A stretch of DNA of 29,834 nucleotides from Spirochaeta sp. GTDB lineage: Bacteria; Spirochaetota; Spirochaetia; DSM-27196; Alkalispirochaetaceae. Positions within the stretch are counted from its first letter, which is position 1. Every line of letters begins with the position of its first letter. A program made the translations under genes and the position numbers. Under the pieces are notes generated by a model. The model saw nothing but the letters and a program-made list of their open reading frames with translations, did no database searches and had not been told where the DNA came from. Below are positions 23,209-29,834 of the stretch, piece after piece. The stretch covers positions 1 to 29,834 of the forward strand of contig JAQIBO010000022.1 in assembly GCA_027859055.1 (NCBI GenBank), in the 5' to 3' direction.

Positions 23209-23889
23209 ATGAGCGTTCTCATATATCTCGACAGTGATCTTCTCGTTGTAAACAAGCGTGCCGGAGAGGCGGTGGAAACGCGGAAACGCGGTGTTGAAAC
23301 GATCATCTCTCACTGGCGGTCCGTTCTTGAAGACGCCGAGCTTCAACCGGTTCACCGGATAGATCAACCGGTCTCGGGGTTGGTCGTTGTGTCACGCCAC
23401 CGGGACAGCGCGGCCGCCCTGCACCGCCAGTTCCATGACGGCGAGGTCCGACGTGAATACGTCGCCGTGGTCACCACGGCACCGCCGGAAAGCTCCGGAA
23501 CGATCGAGGACCGGATCGCTACAGACTCCTCCCGCAACCGGAGTAACGTGGATCAAACCGGAAAAGCTGCCCAGCTCCATTACGAGGTGATCGGCGCAAC
23601 GACTCACCATACGGTGCTGCTGATACGCCTGGAAACGGGCCGGCACCACCAGATTCGCGTCCAACTCGCCCACCGGGGATGGCACGTCCTTGGCGACGCG
23701 AAGTACGGCGCACGCCGACCGTTACGGGATAAAAGCATCGCGCTCCTCGCGTGGCGGATTCGTTTCTCTCATCCGCGCACCGGACAGGAGATGGCGTTTC
23801 AGGCGGAACCGCCGGAGGGTACGATGTGGGCGTCCGTCTCCGAGACGCTGCGCGAAATTGTTACTCCCCGGGAAGGTGCACATCGATAG
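23209..23889 (+). CDS. Small RluA-family pseudouridine synthase
   Basis: A 226-residue stand-alone catalytic domain without S4. It starts MSVLIYLDSDLLVVNKRAG and carries HRIDQPVSGLVV with catalytic D52, then LETGRHHQIRVQLAHRG and GDAKYGA. The lack of an S4 domain resembles RluA/TruC-type enzymes acting on tRNA or rRNA; the target is unknown. A long upstream reading-frame extension is a shadow of the divergent gene, and ATG 23209 gives the normal family start. No clear Shine-Dalgarno is seen. The 3' end overlaps trmJ by 29 bp, tail to tail. Confidence 0.88.
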   Translation: MSVLIYLDSDLLVVNKRAGEAVETRKRGVETIISHWRSVLEDAELQPVHRIDQPVSGLVVVSRHRDSAAALHRQFHDGEVRREYVAVVTTAPPESSGTIEDRIATDSSRNRSNVDQTGKAAQLHYEVIGATTHHTVLLIRLETGRHHQIRVQLAHRGWHVLGDAKYGARRPLRDKSIALLAWRIRFSHPRTGQEMAFQAEPPEGTMWASVSETLREIVTPREGAHR

Positions 23890-24568
23890 CGTTGAGCACG
23901 GAGTGAATCAACCGGGAGTCCGTTCCCGACGCGGTGGTGATCCGTTCCAGAATTCTGGTGGTTATCGCCCGGCTCGGGTCGAAGCCCAGACGAGGTAACA
24001 CGCGGATCGCCTTGCGGCGAATCGCCTGCACGCTTTCATCCGGTGCCGGCGGGTCACGGCGCCGGTCGGTGACAAACACAAGCGGTGAAAGCGCGTAGGT
24101 GTATACCATTACCGCCTGGCCCAGGTTCAGCGAGGGGTACGCCGCCCGCATCGGAACCGCACTGAGGAGATCGCACTCGTCCAGCTCGGTGTTGCTCAGG
24201 CCACGCTCCTCCGGCCCGAATACAACCGCGATTCGTTCAGCCGTCGGCCCGTCGCGTAACACGTTGATCAGCTCGTCCGGGGTGAACAGCTCACTGCGTT
24301 TCCCGCGGCGTCGGCCGGTCGTCCCGACAACGGTGCCGCAATCTGCCACCGCCTCGTGAAGCGACGCGTACCGTTCTGCCGCGGCAAGTATCTCTGTTGA
24401 CCCGTGGGCAAACGCGATCGCCTCGCCGCTGTCCACCGGCGCCGTTCCCGCTGCGTCGACGATCCGAAGCGTAGCAAACCCCATCGTCTTCATCGCCCGC
24501 GCCGCAGCACCGATATTTCCGCCCCGGGCGGGTTCAACCAGTACGATTACCCATGACGTGTGTTCCAT
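23861..24568 (-). CDS. trmJ: TrmJ-like SpoU-family RNA 2'-O-methyltransferase
   Basis: A 235-residue SPOUT methyltransferase. The motifs in order are VEPARGGNIGAAARAMKTMGF (motif 1), VVFGPEERGLSNTELDECD (motif 2) and YPSLNLGQAVMVYTYAL (motif 3, trefoil-knot SAM site). The PSLNLGQAV form and the N-terminal VLVEPxxxGNIG are those of TrmJ (Cm32/Um32 in tRNA) rather than TrmH or RlmB. The C-terminal helical extension also fits TrmJ. It is last in the aminopeptidase-phosphatase-trmJ unit, nine bases after the SixA-like gene. Confidence 0.9.
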   Translation of the reverse strand: MEHTSWVIVLVEPARGGNIGAAARAMKTMGFATLRIVDAAGTAPVDSGEAIAFAHGSTEILAAAERYASLHEAVADCGTVVGTTGRRRGKRSELFTPDELINVLRDGPTAERIAVVFGPEERGLSNTELDECDLLSAVPMRAAYPSLNLGQAVMVYTYALSPLVFVTDRRRDPPAPDESVQAIRRKAIRVLPRLGFDPSRAITTRILERITTASGTDSRLIHSVLNAIDVHLPGE

Positions 24569-24577
24569 AGGCGTCTG

Positions 24578-25075
24578 TCAGGAGCGGTGGTTCTTGGGAA
24601 CGTCGTAAAAGTACAGTTCCCCCAAAGAGGGGCTCGGAAGCACCTCCTCAAAGGCGATCCGCGCTATTCCAAGGGTAGGAACGTCGTCAATACCGGCTCC
24701 GGAAAACTGTTCAATCGCCTCGGTAATTCCGGGATTATGGCCACACAGCCACACCTCGTCCGCTTCCAGCAGCGCTGAATAGGCAAAATCCCAGATTATG
24801 GCTGCGTCGGACAGGTAAAGATCACGTTTCGTCTCCGGCATCGGATAGCGCGTCCCATCCCGAGACGCCGCGTCCAGCATGCCGGCGATTGTTTCCTCTA
24901 CGCGTTGCGCTGAACTGCCGAGAATAATACCGGGTACGGGAAACAGTGCGCCCAGAACGGTGCCCATGAGGCCTGCGTCCTCCCGTCCGCGCTCATTCAG
25001 ATTGCGATCGAAGTCGCCCATACCGGACTCTTTCGTCGCCGATTTTCCGTGGCGAATCAACGTCAGCATTTTCAT
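24578..25075 (-). CDS. SixA-like histidine phosphatase
   Basis: A 165-residue histidine-phosphatase-superfamily protein. It has the RHG motif at 8-10 (MLTLIRHGKSA), FDRNLNERGREDA typical of SixA, GSSAQRVEET, and the second catalytic histidine in WLCGHNPGI. SixA dephosphorylates phosphohistidine in HPt domains or PTS proteins in E. coli; the target here is unknown. ATG 25075 overlaps the aminopeptidase stop by ATGA, with GGAGGT six bases upstream. Confidence 0.88.
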   Translation of the reverse strand: MKMLTLIRHGKSATKESGMGDFDRNLNERGREDAGLMGTVLGALFPVPGIILGSSAQRVEETIAGMLDAASRDGTRYPMPETKRDLYLSDAAIIWDFAYSALLEADEVWLCGHNPGITEAIEQFSGAGIDDVPTLGIARIAFEEVLPSPSLGELYFYDVPKNHRS

Positions 25076-26442
25076 TTTGTGACCTCCGCATAGCCCCGCG
25101 TGAAGATTTCACGAAAAACCGATTGCATCGCGGTGATGTCGTTGAGAGCGGCCGTTTCGCGAATCGAGTGCATCGACAGCATCGGGATACCGACGTCAAC
25201 GCTGGGTACGGACAAGCGCGAGGCAACGGCCGGGCCGATCGTGGAACCCGCCATGATATCCGAGCGGTTTTGCAGGTACTGAACAGAGACCCCGATGTCG
25301 CTGCATAGTGCTGCAAACCACGCGCTGATTGACAGCTCACTGGCGTACCGCCTGATCGCGCTTTTTTTGATCACCGGGCCGGCTCCAAGAACGGGAGCGT
25401 ATCCGCCGTCGTGCTTGTCGGCGTAATTGGGATGACGGGCGTGAGCCGCGTCATTGGACACCAGCACCGACCGGGAGAGAATCGCGTCGACGTCGACTGA
25501 CGCGCCGTACTGACCGCGGAGTACACGACTCACGAACCGCCGGGTGACATCTCCGGCCGCGCCGTAGGCGGTAGTACTTCCAATCTCTTCATGGTCGAAG
25601 AAGACCGCGATCTGCCCGTGCCGGGTTAGTGCCGATGCACTGCACAACCCATCCAGGACCGCCACGCACCCGCCAAGATTATCGATGCGGGGCGATACAA
25701 CGAGGCCGCCGATGCGCGTCGCCGCACCGGTCGGAACCAGCTGAAGTTCCATATCCAGAAGCTCTGCGGGATCGACCCCGGCGATGACCGCTATCTCCTG
25801 ACGAAACCGCTCGTATCCGGATGTGGCGGCACGGCCGCCGTTTTGTCCACGGGAGTCGCTCTGACCGGGCGGGTCGCTCGCGCGCGGCGTCTCCGTCGTT
25901 TCCTCCTCCGAAAGCGGGATCAGCGCCTTGAGGTGGTCCTGCCGGTTGTAGGTAAGCTTGTTGTTGACTTCACGGTTAAGATGGATTGCCAGGTTGGGAA
26001 TGATAGCCAGGGGACGGCGACTGGAGAACAGCCGGACTTCCGGAAACCCCGCCTCGCCGCGAATGGCGATCTTACCGACGATAAGAAGCTCCCGATCAAG
26101 CCATGTAGCCAGGATCGGTCCACCGTACACTTCCACCGGGACCTGGAGCAGCCCGTCAACAACGGTAGCGGAGCGGTCCTTGAGGTGCAGTCCCGGGCTG
26201 TCGGTATGGGCGGCGGCGAGCAGAAGAGACGCCTCGTTTTCCTCTGCGGTCCCCGCCCGATACGCCACGACGGTTCCGTCAAGCCGGGTGTGGACGAGTT
26301 CTCCCGGCGTAACTGACCACGTTTCACCGGAGGGCAAGACCCGGGAGCCGGCCTCCCGCAGACGCGTGTCCAGCTCCGTTGCAACATGTGACGCGGAGAT
26401 TCCCGCGTCAAAAAACTGCAGGATTCGCGTTGTATCCGACAT
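25072..26442 (-). CDS. apeB: M18-family aminopeptidase
   Basis: A 456-residue dinuclear-zinc aminopeptidase of the aspartyl/lysyl aminopeptidase family that trims N-terminal residues from peptides in the cytosol. Metal and catalytic residues are visible: H79 and D81 (AAAHTDSPG), D254 (SPRIDNLGG), E285/E286 (FDHEEIGS), D331 (VSNDAAH) and H425 (SMHSIRE). A low-complexity, probably disordered insert (about 179-208) interrupts the dodecamer-forming domain. I chose ATG 26442 with a G-run about six bases upstream; the frame extends further but would run through the terminator and tRNA. A small GAAGCG/CGCTTC hairpin (26461-26476) lies in its leader. Confidence 0.92.
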   Translation of the reverse strand: MSDTTRILQFFDAGISASHVATELDTRLREAGSRVLPSGETWSVTPGELVHTRLDGTVVAYRAGTAEENEASLLLAAAHTDSPGLHLKDRSATVVDGLLQVPVEVYGGPILATWLDRELLIVGKIAIRGEAGFPEVRLFSSRRPLAIIPNLAIHLNREVNNKLTYNRQDHLKALIPLSEEETTETPRASDPPGQSDSRGQNGGRAATSGYERFRQEIAVIAGVDPAELLDMELQLVPTGAATRIGGLVVSPRIDNLGGCVAVLDGLCSASALTRHGQIAVFFDHEEIGSTTAYGAAGDVTRRFVSRVLRGQYGASVDVDAILSRSVLVSNDAAHARHPNYADKHDGGYAPVLGAGPVIKKSAIRRYASELSISAWFAALCSDIGVSVQYLQNRSDIMAGSTIGPAVASRLSVPSVDVGIPMLSMHSIRETAALNDITAMQSVFREIFTRGYAEVTK

Positions 26443-26520
26443 CGTTACCCCCCATCCGCCGAAGCGCAGCCGCTTCAGTCCGGCGCGGCACGCCTCACTC
26501 GGTACGCCCATCCGTCGGGC

Positions 26521-26556
26521 GCATATAAAAAAGGCGCTGCGTGGTGACACAGCGCC
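26521..26556 (-). terminator. Intrinsic terminator of tRNA-Val
   Basis: Read on the minus strand, the seven-base stem GGCGCTG/CAGCGCC (26533-26539 and 26550-26556) with a ten-base loop is followed by six Ts (26527-26532). This is a textbook Rho-independent terminator just after the tRNA. It works on the minus strand only. Confidence 0.85.
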
Positions 26557-26568
26557 AAAAAACGGTCG

Positions 26569-26641
<73 letters not shown>

Positions 26642-26652
26642 AAAGCAGCGGG

Positions 26653-26681
26653 AACGTACCACAGGATGACATTCCTGTCAA
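26653..26681 (-). promoter_or_regulatory. Promoter of tRNA-Val
   Basis: A perfect -35 TTGACA (26676-26681) and TACGTT (26653-26658) are separated by 17 bp. The -10 ends 11 bases before the tRNA 5' end. It is interleaved with the divergent EF-G promoter. Confidence 0.7.
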
Positions 26682-26694
26682 TACAGGGTATTAT
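26666..26694 (+). promoter_or_regulatory. Promoter of the EF-G gene, overlapping the tRNA promoter
   Basis: ATGACA (26666-26671) and TATTAT (26689-26694) are 17 bp apart, each one base from consensus. Transcription would start about five bases before ATG 26707. The two -35 regions form the inverted repeat TGACA-TTCC-TGTCA (26667-26680). Confidence 0.65.
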
Positions 26695-26706
26695 CCCGCC
26701 ATAACT

Positions 26707-28737
26707 ATGGCACAGCACACTCGAAATATCGGCATCATGGCCCACATCGACGCGGGCAAGACAACGACTACTGAACGTATTCTCTACTATACCGGGAAAT
26801 CGCACCGGATTGGCGAGGTTGATGACGGCGCCGCTACGATGGACTGGATGGTTCAGGAGCAGGACCGGGGTATCACGATTACCTCCGCGGCGACGCAGAT
26901 CCAGTGGCATGATCACACGATCAATATAATTGACACCCCCGGGCACGTGGACTTCACCGCTGAAGTTGAACGCAGTCTGCGCGTCCTTGACGGTGCGGTG
27001 GCGATCTTCTGTGCTGTTGGCGGGGTCGAGCCGCAATCTGAAACGGTCTGGCGTCAGGCGGATGCGTATGAGGTTCCGCGAATCGCGTTCGTGAACAAGA
27101 TGGACCGTATCGGCGCCGATTTCTTTTCAGTGATCAACGAGATTCGCGACAAACTTGCCGCCCATCCCGTTCCGCTCTTCATTCCGATTGGAAGTGAAAA
27201 CGCATTTACAGGAACGATCGATCTGATCGAAATGGAGGAGCTTCACTGGATTGAGACGGAGCACGGCAGGACGTTTGAAAAACGCCCGGTCCGCTCCGAA
27301 CTCGTGGCGGTCGCTGAAGAATGGCACGAACATCTGATGGATACGGTCAGCACCTACTCCGACGAGATAACCGGACTCCTCCTTGAGGAACAGCCGGTCC
27401 CGGCTGAGCTTATTCGCGGTGTTCTCCGCGAACAGACGCTGGAGCGCACGCTTCTGCCGGTATACGTGGGAGCAAGCCTGCGGAATATCGGCGTACAACC
27501 GCTCATGGACGGTGTTATAGACTTCCTTCCCGCCCCGGAGGAGCTTCCGCCCATCACCGGGGTACATCCCAAAAAGGGTGAACCGGTCGAGGTTGACCGG
27601 GTTGTCGACGGCCAGTCGGTTGCGATGGTCTTCAAGATCCAGGCGGACCGTGAAGCGGGAAGCCTGTCGTTTATCCGCGTCTACCAGGGCACGATCAAGT
27701 CTGGTACGGCGGTATTCAACCACAACCAGGGCAAGCGGGAACGGGTTAATCGTATCCTGCGCATGCACGCGAATCGTACGGAACAGGTCGACCGCCTCGA
27801 GGCAGGTGATATCGGTGTTATCGTCGGTTTCAAGTTGGCCCAGACGGGAGATACGATCGGGAGCGAAGGTTTCCCGGTCGTCCTGGAACGGATGCATTTC
27901 CCGCAACCGGTCATTACGGTGGCGATTGAGCCGCAGACGCTCAGCGAACGGGACCGCCTCAAAGAGGTCCTGGCGATTCTCACCCGCGAAGATCCGACGT
28001 TTCTCTGGAAGGAAGATGAGGATACCGGCGAGCTGGTGATTTCGGGTATGGGCGAGCTGCACCTCGACGTTCTCGTGACGCGTATTATTGATGACTATAA
28101 GGTGAAAGCCAAGGTCGGAAATCCGCAAGTGACATACCGGGAAAGCGTGACTGCCTCCAATGAGCACCGTGAGGTGTTCCAGAAGGTGATCGGCGGCAAG
28201 GAGAACCGGGCGGAACTGCTTCTTCGCGTCTACCCGCAACAGCGCGGCGCCGGGAATCACTTCGAAAGTTCCGTTCCCGAATCAAAGTTGCCGAAGCAGT
28301 TTGCCGCGGCGTGTGAACGCGGAATTCGAGCGGCGTTCTCGTCGGGGATCCGGTTGGGCTACCCCGGTATAGACATCGGCGTGGAGCTGGTCGACGCGGT
28401 CTACGATGATCAGACCGCGTCGGAATTTGCGTTTGAAGCGGCGGCTTCCCTCGGATTTGACAACGCCTGCACCGGTGCCGCACCGGTCCTGCTGGAGCCG
28501 GTGATGAAGATAGACGTTCTCGTCCCGAAAGAGTTTATGGGAGAGACGATTAACGGCATCACCACCCGGGGCGGAATCGTTCATTCCGTTGAAAGTCGTC
28601 CCAACATCGAACATATCACCGCAGAGGCTCCCCTGCGCAAGATGTTCGGGTACAGCACCGCGTTGCGGAGCACAACCCAGGGGCGCGGCAACTACGCAAT
28701 GGAATTTTCGCACTTCGCCCCCAGCGACGGGCGATAA
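26707..28737 (+). CDS. fusA: Elongation factor G paralogue, mitochondrial EFG2 / recycling-like
   Basis: A 676-residue translational GTPase with all G motifs: AHIDAGKTT (12-20), RGITI, DTPGH (76-80) and NKMD (130-133). Domains II-V follow, with domain IV starting near YRESV (477-481). The canonical domain IV signature SGGRGQYGHV is absent, and the matching stretch reads KVIGGKENRAELLLRVYP. That resembles mitochondrial EFG2 and the spirochaete EF-G2 group, which act with RRF in ribosome recycling rather than translocation. This subtype call is from memory of family sequences. ATG 26707 has no Shine-Dalgarno, and the promoter predicts a leader of about five bases. The translocating EF-G is presumably elsewhere. 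Confidence 0.88.
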   Translation: MAQHTRNIGIMAHIDAGKTTTTERILYYTGKSHRIGEVDDGAATMDWMVQEQDRGITITSAATQIQWHDHTINIIDTPGHVDFTAEVERSLRVLDGAVAIFCAVGGVEPQSETVWRQADAYEVPRIAFVNKMDRIGADFFSVINEIRDKLAAHPVPLFIPIGSENAFTGTIDLIEMEELHWIETEHGRTFEKRPVRSELVAVAEEWHEHLMDTVSTYSDEITGLLLEEQPVPAELIRGVLREQTLERTLLPVYVGASLRNIGVQPLMDGVIDFLPAPEELPPITGVHPKKGEPVEVDRVVDGQSVAMVFKIQADREAGSLSFIRVYQGTIKSGTAVFNHNQGKRERVNRILRMHANRTEQVDRLEAGDIGVIVGFKLAQTGDTIGSEGFPVVLERMHFPQPVITVAIEPQTLSERDRLKEVLAILTREDPTFLWKEDEDTGELVISGMGELHLDVLVTRIIDDYKVKAKVGNPQVTYRESVTASNEHREVFQKVIGGKENRAELLLRVYPQQRGAGNHFESSVPESKLPKQFAAACERGIRAAFSSGIRLGYPGIDIGVELVDAVYDDQTASEFAFEAAASLGFDNACTGAAPVLLEPVMKIDVLVPKEFMGETINGITTRGGIVHSVESRPNIEHITAEAPLRKMFGYSTALRSTTQGRGNYAMEFSHFAPSDGR

Positions 28738-28755
28738 CGCGGACGTAACTTTTCC

Positions 28756-28784
28756 TTGACACGCACCGGGAGCTGTTCAACAAT
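28756..28784 (+). promoter_or_regulatory. Candidate promoter for the second EF-G-like gene
   Basis: A perfect -35 TTGACA (28756-28761) is followed after 17 bp by AACAAT (28779-28784). The predicted leader of about 25 nt contains AGGAGGA at a normal distance before ATG 28815. It indicates expression separate from the upstream EF-G. Confidence 0.5.
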
Positions 28785-28814
28785 ATACGCTCACACATCT
28801 CAGGAGGAGCGTTC

Positions 28815-29834
28815 ATGGCGTACAATACTGAAAATATTCGGAACATCGCGGTTGCTGGTCATGGAGCGACCGGAAAGACCTCCTTCGTTGAACAGCTTCT
28901 GGTTGCCGGATCGGCAATCGCGGCCCCAGCGACGGTAGAATCGGGAAAAACGGTCAGCGACCATACCCCCGAGGAAATTGAGAACGGCATTTCGATTCAC
29001 ACCTCTCTCAGCCACATGGAGTGGAACGGTCACAAATTCAACGTCCTGGATACTCCCGGCGCTTCCGACTTTGTCGGCGAGGTCGTCACCGCGTTTCGCA
29101 CCGCCGAATCGGCCGTTATGATGATCGGCGCCCGCGCGGGAGTGCAGATCGAAACGCTCAACTGGTGGCGGCGCCTCGACAACCGCAATATGCCGCGGAT
29201 TGTATTCATCAACAAAATGGACGAGGAGCGCGCCGATTACGATAACGTCCTTAACGATCTTCGCGAGAAGTTCGATATCACCGTGATTCCCCTGACGATT
29301 CCCGTCGGTCAGGGCGCGGAGTTCAAAGGTGTGATCGACCTTATCGACATGAAAATGTGGCCCGCCGGACCGGACAGCGCCGCTGAGATTCCGGCGGAGA
29401 TGCAGGATATGGTGAACGACTACCACGCTCAGCTGATAGAAGCCGCCGCCGAGGGTGACGACGAGCTCACGGTGAAATACCTCGAGGAAGAGACGCTGAC
29501 CCCGGAAGAGGTTCATCGGGGTATCACCGAAGGGCTCCGGGACAACAAGATCGTCCCGGTCTTCTGTGGAAGCGCGTTGCAGGACGCCGGTCTTCACGTT
29601 TTTCTTGACTTCCTTGCCTGGGCGGCGCCTGCGCCGGCAGGTGTTACCGAGGTAGTTGTGGACAGCGGCGGAAATGAGAGTGAATACACGATCAGCTCTG
29701 ACGCCCCCTTTTCCGCCATGAATTTCAAGACAACGCTGGACCAGTTCAGTGGCAAACTCTCCTTTGTGAAGGTGATGGGCGGCGAGTTGCGGTCCGACTC
29801 GGAGTTTGTGATCGATCGGGACGGAAAGAAACAC
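28815..29834 (+). CDS. EF-G-like GTPase (N-terminal 340 residues, cut by window end)
   Basis: The open frame starts at ATG 28815 after AGGAGGA and runs off the right edge. The G1 motif is GHGATGKTS (15-23) instead of AHIDAGKTT. The usual RGITI is NGISIH, G3 is DTPGASDF (79-86) rather than DTPGHVDF, and G4 is NKMD (133-136). SDHTPEE and FVGEV are typical of the EF-G-2/FusB-like paralogues of Thermus and actinobacteria, whose job is unclear. The G3 change places Ala where EF-G, EF-Tu and IF2 have the catalytic His, so GTP hydrolysis may be altered. The domain II start is visible near the end (FSAMNFKTTLDQFSGKLSFVKV). Confidence 0.86.
   Translation, partial: MAYNTENIRNIAVAGHGATGKTSFVEQLLVAGSAIAAPATVESGKTVSDHTPEEIENGISIHTSLSHMEWNGHKFNVLDTPGASDFVGEVVTAFRTAESAVMMIGARAGVQIETLNWWRRLDNRNMPRIVFINKMDEERADYDNVLNDLREKFDITVIPLTIPVGQGAEFKGVIDLIDMKMWPAGPDSAAEIPAEMQDMVNDYHAQLIEAAAEGDDELTVKYLEEETLTPEEVHRGITEGLRDNKIVPVFCGSALQDAGLHVFLDFLAWAAPAPAGVTEVVVDSGGNESEYTISSDAPFSAMNFKTTLDQFSGKLSFVKVMGGELRSDSEFVIDRDGKKH

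Noticed and set aside
27127..28260. Long minus-strand frame (377 codons) opposite the EF-G gene
   Set aside because: It is antisense to a clear EF-G, has no family resemblance, and is explained by GC-rich codon bias opening the opposite frame.
28800..29834. Minus-strand open frame of 344 codons at the window end
   Set aside because: The plus strand encodes an EF-G-like GTPase with intact G motifs, start and ribosome-binding site; the minus frame is its shadow.

Overview
This is an ordinary, densely packed bacterial chromosome segment, moderately GC-rich by eye, holding core housekeeping and biosynthesis genes. I see no rRNA, CRISPR array, insertion sequence, phage gene or plasmid function. 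The gene set points to a free-living spirochaete: a V-type (not F-type) ATPase subunit E, a mutS2-rsgA-murI cluster with a small cysteine-rich protein, a mitochondrial-EFG2-like elongation factor beside an EF-G-like paralogue, and carotenoid-type prenyl enzymes. This assignment is inference from gene content and remembered family resemblance; no search was run.

Layout. Positions 1-5771 (minus) hold one probable transcription unit: zinc-ribbon protein, murI, rsgA, mutS2, a lipoprotein and a small unknown protein. It runs on toward atpE (V-ATPase subunit E, cut by the window edge), which has its own candidate promoter. Positions 5877-6946 (plus) hold a pentapeptide-repeat protein and a metallo-beta-lactamase-fold protein that has lost most metal ligands. 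Positions 6913-9246 (minus) hold yggS (PLP homeostasis), an exported/membrane protein and rluD. Divergent from yggS are pdxS-pdxT (9369-10895), which make PLP. Positions 10892-12790 (minus) hold a phytoene/squalene synthase and a polyprenyl diphosphate synthase. An AT-rich 326-bp region follows, then the branched-chain amino acid operon ilvB-ilvN-leuC-leuD-ilvD (13117-19151, plus). Positions 19221-21545 (minus) hold an HD-domain protein and glnS. Positions 21671-23160 (minus) hold a phosphoesterase-fold protein lacking its metal motifs and a J-domain-like protein. At 23209-23889 (plus) is a small RluA-type pseudouridine synthase. Positions 23861-26442 (minus) hold an M18 aminopeptidase, a SixA-like phosphatase and a TrmJ-like methyltransferase. 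A tRNA-Val(UAC) with terminator follows, then two EF-G paralogues on plus, the second cut by the window end.

How they work together. The main themes are translation and RNA modification (rsgA, mutS2, rluD, rluA, trmJ, glnS, tRNA-Val, two EF-Gs), PLP supply and buffering (yggS, pdxST), branched-chain amino acid synthesis, and C20 or longer isoprenoids or carotenoids. Genes are tight, with many ATGA or TTGA four-base overlaps, and three convergent pairs overlap at their 3' ends.

I did not find a clearly new multi-gene system. The most interesting observations are: interleaved divergent promoters of tRNA-Val and an EF-G; candidate leaderless transcripts; two metallohydrolase-fold proteins with degraded active sites; and two non-canonical EF-Gs in tandem. 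All promoters are by-eye matches to sigma-70 hexamers. Starts were chosen from ribosome-binding sites, overlaps and family N-termini.
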